Assembly (NCBI GenBank): GCA_954871525.1
Contig: OX940871.1
Span: 14,848,532 to 14,912,531, forward strand
DNA: 64,000 bases
Source: Parietaria judaica
Taxonomy: Eukaryota; Streptophyta; Magnoliopsida; Rosales; Urticaceae
Direction: 5' to 3'
Made by a program: the position numbers and the translations under genes. Each line of letters opens with the position of its first letter. Position 1 is the first letter of the stretch. Positions 56,433 to 64,000 of the stretch are shown here, piece after piece. The notes under the pieces are model-generated. The model searched no databases. It saw only the letters and a program-made list of their open reading frames with translations, and was not told the DNA's origin.

Positions 56433-57146
56433 GACCCATTGATAGAGGTCAATTTTGACATAATTGTCAACTATGTATCCTATCTTTTTTCAATAAAAAT
56501 TGAAAATGAATAATATGTTTATAAAAATATATTCTAAATGATTAACAAAAGATGATTTTTTGTTTTTAAAAATTTAGAATATGAAAACAATAGTAAATTT
56601 GAATTTCATAATTATTGGACTTTTTTTTCTTTTTTTTTTATTTTGTTTCATAGTGTACCGCTAGTCCCTCCTATTCAAACTCTCTTCGTCTCTCTCTCAC
56701 TTTTTCCCGCCCTTTATTTCAATTTCCTTCTCTCTGGATCATCTCTCTCACTTTTCAGCCAAACTTCGATATTTTTTCTCGCGGGGTCTTCAATTTCAGG
56801 CTCAAAGAAATAATGAAATGGATAAGTTTTTGTAATGTTAATAAGTTGATTCCTGGTTTTTTCATATTTTTAGAAGTAAAGGTTGGAAAAATCTAAACTT
56901 TTCCGCGAAAACCGCGTCTAAAACACTGATACCAAAAAAGCCACTTGGTAATAAAGAAGGCACCAACATAGCATATTAAATCCTCTTTTGCTTCAAGCTG
57001 ATTCATCGAAACCACAGGAGCCGATTTTCAAACGTTTCTTTACAATTTCGATGGTCCCAAAAGCTCCAGAAACTCGGAAAACGCTAAACTCAACGAGCTA
57101 GAGCACTGCCACCAACAACAGAAAATTTTAAAAATTGTTTGTATGC
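56433..57146. other. No gene recognised
   Basis: AT-rich with pyrimidine-rich stretches (56670-56780). No ORF with a recognisable motif. Confidence 0.45.
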
Positions 57147-57763
57147 TCATTCAAATGTCCTCACTCGAAACTTCTGGTTTTCCTCCATATCAAGGAGGTC
57201 GTTCTTGATGTTGAAAATCCTCCTGATCTTCTTCGGGTTCTGCCTCTTATCATTTCCGCGATTTTCTGACATGCCAACTCCAACAGGTTCTGGATGTTCA
57301 AGTAGTTTGCAGCCTGAACAAGCACACGAAACGGGCTCGTTAATCGCAGAAACAAACAGAAAATGTGTACCTGGTTTAGACCGATTCAATCCTCAGTATG
57401 AAAGTGAAACTCTAGTTAGTGTCTTCAAAACAAACGAACAAACAAAATCTAGCAAAGAGTAGGAAAATCACACGGGTTTATAAGCCCTGCATTAACCCTC
57501 TTTTGGTATCAGTATTAAATTCGATGTTTGACCATGAAAATCTTGTACTGTCTACAACTTTAAACCTCCGTGAACTCATCAAGATCAGCCTCACAGCTCA
57601 CTTCTCCGGCGACATCAGCAGCGGCGCGATTACCTTGGCGAGGACAGAGCCCGCAACGTTGTGCAACGGAACCACGCCGTCATCGATCAGGAGCTTGATC
57701 GTCAGCGACGAAGAGCTCGCCGTCGGAGCTTCGCAGGACCATCGTCTTCTTCTCCGACGACTC
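57147..57763 (-). pseudogene. SKP1-like (ASK) pseudogene
   Basis: SKP1 links F-box proteins to cullin in SCF ubiquitin ligases. The minus strand from 57763 has SSEKKTMVLRSSDGELFV (start codon replaced by GAG) and, after a small deletion and frame change, IKLLIDDGVVPLHNVAGSVL and AKVI, then a stop near 57598. The region for the middle of the protein is missing. A conserved acceptor TTGTTCAG precedes the second exon (from 57313): AANYLNIQNLLELACQKIAE. A one-base loss after MIRGRT shifts the frame, and the other frame gives PKKIRRIFNIKNDLLDMEEN, ending QKFRVRTFE at 57147. Lost start, deletion, stop and frameshift argue strongly for a pseudogene. The kept intron shows it is not a processed copy. 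Confidence 0.82.
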
Positions 57764-57789
57764 CAGTCTCTCTCTTCTCGTGAATTTCG

Positions 57790-58765
57790 TACTACATATT
57801 TATAGGGACTGGTTCTTGATCGGCTGGAGCGGGCTCACGATAGAGTCGGTGGGAGTGCAACGTTGATGCATTTGTTTGGGACAGTGATGAAGAATCAATA
57901 TTGCGCGGGAAATTTCGTACCTTGTGAAAGGGGATATTTGCGATAAAAAGACTAGTATGTTACAAGAAGTATGATTCAAATTCTCAATTTTATTTTTTAA
58001 TGGCGAAAATTCTCATTGATATATATAAGAAATAAAAATAAAAAACTTTGTTGACGTAAGTAGTTAATTTTTTTCCGTTAACTCTTACCGTAAAGTTTCA
58101 CATGACAACGTATTATTTGATCATGTTTTTGTCTCCTTTTTTACCACGTACAAGTTACAAGAACTTCAAAGAATTGACAACGAATGTTAAATTCTCCCAT
58201 AGTAGACAAAACGTGCTCTACTGTTAATTCATGGCAAATAGTAAATGAAAAAATGTAATTACTTATGCCAAATTTATTAACGTCATTCGAGAAGTTTTGC
58301 CCCATAAGTCATATTTTTTGTACCATATGGGTATTCCGTATATTTGCCAAGAAGAAGAAGAAGCAGAAAAAGATATTTTGAAATCTGGAATATGGAACTC
58401 CAGTTCCGTCTCTTTTCCGGTTGGATTTCAAAAATAAAATCTGGAAATGCGGGATACCATATTAACACTATAAATTGCAAGCTTTCATAATGTCAACCTC
58501 GTAATTATGCTAAGTAAACATTATTAAATGAAAAACATGAAACAATTAATCACTATATCACTTGAATACCAATCTACGATACAGCAAGCTGATTCCAAAA
58601 ACTTAATAGCTTCAAACAGAAAAGCGAAATTTACACAATGAGGAAGTGATATTGAAGTCCCATGACAGCACAAGTTGCAACTCAGATTATAACCTATATG
58701 TATACATATATATATATATATATATGGCTTTGAAGGTATATATATGTTACTCACACAATGTGCCC
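57790..58765. other. No gene recognised; 3' flank of the MCA gene
   Basis: AT-rich, with a TA microsatellite near 58706-58727. The minus ORFs at 58283-58480 and 58524-58754 show no motif. Confidence 0.5.
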
Positions 58766-61700
58766 TTAGGATTCCATGTACTGTGATGGTGGTGGGCTTG
58801 TTTTTGTCTTCTCAGGACCTGCAAGTTCGTCACACAAACTCAACTCACTTGTATGCAAAAATCAATGGTGTCACGAACGCTCGGTTGCAAGGTGAAATTA
58901 CCGTAACACCCCCGAATCTCGACTTCACGCCATTCTTGGACAAGGGCGCAGCAACAACACATGAAGTGCGAAAGGAAGTCGTCGACAAACCCTCCCTGAA
59001 AAAAGAACGAAGATTTCAAATAGTCCCCAAAAATGTCCTCAAAAACCCATCCGGGTTTCATATATTTTTTTTTATGTTAAAAAACCCGGATACGGATCTA
59101 TCCGGGTCCGGGAAAAAAATCCCGGATAGATTCGTATCGGGTTATTGTTTTTTTTATTATTTTAATTAAATCTATTTTCTGGGCCGTTGATCTTGATGAT
59201 CCAACGGCCCAGATTAAAAAAAAAAACCGGATATTTTGATATCCGTATCCGGGTGTTTTTAATAAAAAAAGTTGGGTATCCGGGTTTAATCCGGTGGGGG
59301 GATTTTGGGGACTAATTTCAAAATAAATACACCCTGTTGGTCATTATATGATCATATATTGCATTGCTCATCTATTGTGTTGATTTTCTCCCTAAGTAGT
59401 ATGGGCAATGCTTCTGGTTAAAATTTCACGGGAACCGTAAAGTTTGTAATAATCAGAATGGGAATTGCTGCAATTTATAAGTCGGGGGGTGGAACTGGTA
59501 AAAATAAATTACCCAAGAGAAATTTACCGTGATATTCAACGTCTTGCGAAGTTTCCTTCTGACACAGCAAGTGTAGCAACAGCAAGACAGAATCAGCGAA
59601 TAAGCCATCAACTCGTTACATGCTTCAGCCGAAGCTGAATTCAGAAAACGGCATTATCAGGTTCAATATTTGATAAACCATCCGCATAATGTAGGGAAGC
59701 AAACCGAAGATACACATCCATAAAAGACTATTAATATCAACTATGTTATTGCATTTTAATCATGGAAAAAACCGTTGCATTCTCAAAGATAAGTATCTGC
59801 ATGACCCAAAATTAATTGCGGAAAATAGGAGCTTTGCCTAATCTTCACCGGATCCAATCTCCCTTCTTTGGAAGAGAATAAACATTGTGAATGATTATTG
59901 ACACCTTTTTCATTAGCTTAAGGTCTCTTCAATGCACCATTAAATTAAATCCAATGGGCCAGACCGGGCCAGATCAAATTAAGCTATACACATAATTACA
60001 TAATCAATATAGCTCCTATTTTCACAATTAAGCGAAAAAACCCACAGTATATACCTTAAATAACTGAATTAAATAAAGCTATTTATTTACAAATGTTACA
60101 ACCTTTACGAAATGAAATAGGCATGCAAACAAAATGCAGCGCCTAAAATCAATATATTTATGTATCGTATTGGTGAGGAAACTTACACATATGCCTGTGT
60201 GTTGCTACCGAAGCAATCCTTGCAAAAGTGCCACACGGATAAAAGAACGTTTTTAGACCTGCAATTAAAATTTTTCAGGTATTCGTAGAATAATTCGCAC
60301 AAACGGCGCCTGAACTTTGTACGTTTTTCGGAGTTTCCCCCCTGAACTTTTTTTGGACTGCAATGCGCCCTTTACTTCCATATATGTTATCTTGTGTGCA
60401 ACAAATTACTAGTTTGGAAGGTAATTTTGAAGGTAATAGTTCTTGAATAATTGGAGTGATTGATGCTTCACAGTAGTCTCATAAGTTAGTATATGCTAAT
60501 TGATAAAAGTTCCTCAAGTTAAAACGTAGGGGGCAGTGTCATATTTATTGTAAGTGTGGAGGACAAATGCACCAACATGCAAAGTTCAGGGGGCATTACT
60601 GCCAATCACTTTGAAATACTCGGTTAACGGGAAAGAACGAACATACACAGAGAAGGTTCGGAGCAACACCCGAGCAGATCAGTGTGCCATTCTTCGTGGT
60701 GGTATGAGCCTTTCGTCGAAAGTAGATCATGCCCAGATGAGACTGAAGAAACATTTCTGCACATGAGAAAAACGTAAATACAATTTTCTTTTAATTAAAA
60801 CCAAAGCATCACGGATCTGTTTTTTACCGGGACGTGACACGCGTATCACTTCTCTTGGGATAGTTCTCATCACATGAATGTTCTTTGTCACTGTGCTCCG
60901 TTTTCTTTTGAGCTTTTTCAGGCGAAGAATCCTTTTCCGGGAGAGAATTAGCAGCGACGGTTTCAGTGACCTCAATCAAACGCTGAATCACTTCGCATTG
61001 ATTCACGTCGTAATTCGCTTGTGACCTTTGGAGTTCGACTTGAAGCTTTTCGTTCTCTTTCTTCAGCGCCTCTTTGAAAGGCAAGTTCGGATACGAGCAA
61101 GACAGAGTTTTCTTCAGCACCGCCGGTTCGGGTTGCATGATCACATTTTGAATCTTGCTGTCCTCTTCGTCCAATGTGTACTCACACTGATCTTTTTCAA
61201 TGTACTCCAGTCTTTCCTGCAGATTTCATGTTACAAATAATTGGAATTATAGAAACTCCATATTTCCAAGCAGAACTAAGCAAAATTATAGTAACAAAGC
61301 CTAGAATAACCCAATTTGACATTTTGAATCTAGATGCTAATTATATATTTTCTACTCAGTTATATTTCTTTTTCCTTCATCATTTTCTTACACCCAGTGA
61401 TAATCAAAAGAGTTACTAGCGCCGCTTGCCCTTCCTATAAGAAGGATGTGCGGACTTGGTCTTCCCTTTCCACAAATAGTTGAGATTGGGCCCCACTTTT
61501 ATAAATTAGGTGTTCAAGTTGGCCCTTCTGTTCCACAAATAACGAAAATGACCCCTCCTTTATGATTTTAGCGTGAATTTGGCCCTTTGACCGTCAATTT
61601 ACAAAATATATAAAATTGTTCTAATTTTAAAAATATATAAAATGTTTTAAAAATCATACATGGTGAAATATCAAAAATATCCTTGACGTAAAAAATAAAC

Positions 61701-62662
61701 TAAATTTTTTTTAAAACGTTTTTGATTAATTAGAAAAATCGCTAAATGTTTTGTTAATTTTCAGCAAAGAGCCAAATCCATTGTAAAGGAGTGGTCATTT
61801 CTGCTACTTCTTAAACAGGAGGGGCCAAATCCGCACATCCCTCGTAAAAGAAGGGGTCTTATAGCACCGATAACGCTAATGAAACTCCATATTTACAAGT
61901 AGGGCTAAAGCAAAGTGTGGCAACAAACCCAAATGACCAAAACCACTTCAATGTTTTGACCTCTGATGTTAATTATCAAAACTCAATAATTCCAAGCAGA
62001 AACTATATTTGTAACAAATCCAGAAACCCAACCAAGAACAAGATCAGAAACTCCATTCCCTGATTAATTATGGAGAACTAAGTATAACCCATTTCAATAT
62101 TTTAACACGACATAATTTTTATTTATTTTTTATCTTTTTCTTACACCTGTATAAACTGAAATCACAGGAACTCCATTTTTTTAAAGCAGAACGAAGCATA
62201 AGAAAACCAGAAAATGAAATTAAAGCAAGAGCAAGAACTGAATTTGTATACCCTGACACGAGCATTGTCGACGAGGGTGATGAGAGGGACGAGCCGGAGG
62301 TAGCGATCGATCTCGTTCTGGGCCTTCCTGAACTGGTAGACGATGTTCCACCCCATGGCCAGCAAGTAGAGATAGCTCTTGTCCTGGCAGCTGTTGACCA
62401 GAATAAACGATCGCCTCAGCGCTTCTTCGAGCTGCTCGAGGGGCTCTCGGGTCTCCGGGTACCTCTTCAGCTCAGAGATCTTGAGCTGCTCCAGCAAGTT
62501 CCCGATCAGCTTCAGATGCTGAGCGAATTGTCTGCAGTTCTTCTTGTGCATCCTCGCCGTGCTCGCCGCTTTCACGATCAGACCGATCAGCTTCACGGCG
62601 TCCAGGCCGGCCAATTGCGCAAAGTTGGCAATTTCCCCGAAATGCTCCCATTGAGACGCCAT
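58766..62662 (-). CDS. MCA1: MCA1/MCA2-type mechanosensitive calcium-channel protein, seven coding exons
   Basis: MCA proteins are plasma-membrane Ca2+-permeable channels that respond to mechanical and cold stimuli. Exons: 62662-62252, 61216-60828, 60756-60647, 60258-60187, 59634-59528, 58995-58902, 58818-58766. All junctions are GT-AG and the frame closes exactly at 411 residues (family about 416-421). Residues 1-137 hold the conserved N-terminal domain (GLDAVKLIGLIVKAASTARM, KNCRQFAQHLKLIGNLLEQL, SYLYLLAMGWNIVYQFRK), with a hydrophobic segment near 15-35. Residues 138-266 include the ERLEYIEKDQCEYTLDEED region and a coiled coil (ENEKLQVELQRSQANYDVNQ). The C-terminal half is the Cys-rich PLAC8 domain (HEEWHTDLLGCCSEPSLC, FFYPCGTFARIAS, SLILSCCCYTCCVRRKLRKT, LSHFMCCCCALVQEWREVEI), ending SPPPSQYMES. 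Introns 1, 3 and 5 hold MITE-like insertions. MCA1 and MCA2 cannot be told apart by eye; synteny favours MCA1. Confidence 0.93.
59021..59314. mobile_element. hAT-type MITE in MCA intron 5
   Basis: Perfect 12-bp ends TAGTCCCCAAAA / TTTTGGGGACTA and a perfect 8-bp duplication ATTTCAAA (59013-59020 and 59315-59322). The interior is full of inverted CCGGAT/ATCCGG words and a stem GGGCCGTTGATC / GATCCAACGGCCC. It begins 26 bp upstream of exon 6 (transcription sense), next to its acceptor tract. Confidence 0.92.
60298..60610. mobile_element. Probable MITE in MCA intron 3
   Basis: Inverted ends: GGCGCCTGAACTTTG on the left and CAAAGTTCAGGGGGCATTAC on the right (complement GTAATGCCCCCTGAACTTTG). The flanks are not resolved. 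It ends close to exon 3 (60647). Confidence 0.6.
61425..61885. mobile_element. Probable MITE in MCA intron 1
   Basis: Inverted blocks: TAAGAAGGATGTGCGGACTTGG near the left end and CCAAATCCGCACATCCCTCG near the right end, written partly. Outer words are ACTAGCGCCGC and GATAACGCTAATG. The duplication is not clear. Confidence 0.6.
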
Positions 62663-64000
62663 TTCTTTCCGTCAACGGTGCAGGGAAACTAAATTAGCTG
62701 AAAAAATGCTCAAATCTCAAGCCCAATTCACATTCCAATGATGGTTTCGGTGAACCGCAGCTCCGAAAAATCCGAAAAGCGCTACTGAAACTGTAACTAG
62801 CATCCAAGATCTCAGCTATGAAGCATAATCAACTGCAAAATTTAAAAAAAAAAAGAGGAATTAATATGAAGAAATCAGATTATGAAAATAAATAAAGTTA
62901 ATAACAGCTCAAAGCTCGAACCAGTTAGCATTCTAATGGCGATTACGGTGAATTGAAGCTCAACGGAAACTGTAATTAGCATTCAAGATCTCAGATATGG
63001 AGCATGATCAACTTCACAGCACATTTCAACTGTAAAGAAAAGAAAGGAGAAATGAATATATATATATATATATACAAGATCATGAAATCTCCGAGATTCG
63101 GCTTTACGCTTCCTTCTTGACTAAACTTTTCAACGGCGAAAAGGAGAAAAGAAAAAAAGCAAGGCGAGGAAAAACATCTGAAGATTTCTTCTGCGAATCT
63201 CTTTGAGAAAATGTCTATACATAAACTGGATATTCAGCTCCATGAAAATCAGAAAGCTCTCCGATTACACCAAAAATGAAAATGAAAATGCAAATGAGAG
63301 TCTCTCACCTTCGTTGCCGACAAACGATTAACAGTGGAAACTAGCTTTTCGATGCGAAACTGGTCAGGCTTGGTTCAGTGCGCGTGAAGAAACGTCAAAG
63401 TCCGTGAAACGAAGAAGAAGAAAGAGCATTGAAGTTTGCGAAGCGAAGACATGGCATTGCGTTTGGATCTTCTTCTTCTTCGTCGTCGTCTTCTTCTTCC
63501 TCTGGACTGTTGAGAGCAGAGAGAGAAGGACACGACCACTGAGAATCAAGCGTTCTCTCTCCTCTCTCTCTCTCTCTCTGCAATTTATGGCTCTTTCTGG
63601 TGTTTGTTTCTCTCTTATGTCCGTGGCATTCACTCTCTCTCTCTCTTGCAAGCAAATTGAGAAGGACGTGGTGGGGTGGCGCCAAAATTACCGAAACGCC
63701 CCTATCGTTGGTTTGATGTGAATTTAGTAGCTTTATAAAAATAAAAATAAAAAAAAAAAGATAAAAAAAAAAACTGATTGAAGGATCAATTAAAATGCGA
63801 AATGACACCAATTAGTACAATTTTATTTACTTATAAAGATGATTTTCTATAGGGTTATTGGCGGCGAAAAATATTCATTTACGTCGAATGTTGTACTTTA
63901 AGACGAGTGTTGTGTTTTATTACCTAGTGTCATTTTTTTACAGCAAAAAGACTTAATTACGACGAAAGTTAGCATTTTACTATATGAAGATAGAATTACT
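62663..64000 (-). promoter_or_regulatory. 5' leader and promoter region of the MCA gene
   Basis: Contains a diverged tandem duplication of about 179 bp (AACTGTAACTAGCATCCAAG near 62789 and AACTGTAATTAGCATTCAAG near 62968, with matching flanks), a TA microsatellite (63057-63074) and CT-rich tracts (63551-63590, 63641-63655). The leader of MCA genes can include a 5' intron, but no exon junction was assigned. ORFs across 63364-63811 are low-complexity and not believed. Confidence 0.45.

Noticed and set aside
58744..59169. 141-codon plus-strand frame
   Set aside because: It overlaps MCA exons 6 and 7 on the minus strand and a MITE; the minus reading is conserved.
63364..63811. Overlapping ORFs on both strands near the right edge
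   Set aside because: They are produced by CT/GA microsatellites in the MCA promoter region, without motifs.

Overview
This window looks like nuclear DNA of a eudicot plant. It is AT-rich, its genes have GT-AG introns, and it carries LTR retrotransposons, hAT and Mutator-like DNA transposons and many MITEs. Recognisable plant genes include an FD-type bZIP, a PLS-class PPR protein, a PREY/Trm112-like protein and an MCA-type calcium-channel protein. I cannot name the species.

Layout. The first 43 kb is almost entirely nested mobile DNA. At 1-8.9 kb a young Athila-like element (1128-8237, TSD AGGGG, two 1616-bp LTRs that look almost identical) sits inside the LTR of another Ty3/Gypsy element whose gag runs off the left edge. 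Its single 853-codon ORF joins Gag and protease directly to the tail of integrase, with no reverse transcriptase. Unassigned LTR-like, GC-rich DNA follows at 9.8-11.3 kb. From about 11.4 to 27.7 kb lies a large Mutator-like element of the KAONASHI type (DUF1985/Ulp1-like protease gene on +, MURA-like transposase on -). It is broken by a solo LTR (11731-15019) and a 5'-truncated Copia element (about 20795-24988). Between these arms is a small unrecognised two-exon gene model on the minus strand (18673-18943), with a TATA box, a tandem-repeat array upstream and two strong hairpins at its 3' end. A hAT element with 8-bp TSD (28524-32446), a second solo LTR of the same Copia family (32859-35611, TSD AAAGG), a deleted hAT of the DUF4371 type (37036-38356, TSD AGTATATA) and several MITEs complete this half.

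The right third is genic. In order: an FD-like bZIP gene (43648-44641) whose first intron starts GA instead of GT; a RING-H2 protein (minus, 49984-50409); PREY (minus, three exons, 52030-53036) sharing a 334-bp intergenic region with a single-exon PPR gene (53371-55014); a Pack-MULE-like element carrying a GC-rich coding fragment (55193-56423, TSD TAAATTATT); a SKP1-like pseudogene (57147-57763); and a complete seven-exon MCA gene (58766-62662) with MITEs in three introns. FD and MCA1 are close neighbours in Arabidopsis (At4g35900 and At4g35920), so this stretch looks like a conserved microsyntenic block expanded by transposons.

How the parts relate. The host genes act in separate processes: flowering-time transcription, ubiquitination, mitochondrial assembly, organelle RNA processing and membrane calcium entry. 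The left half is a record of successive transposon insertions, most datable by their target-site duplications and nesting order.
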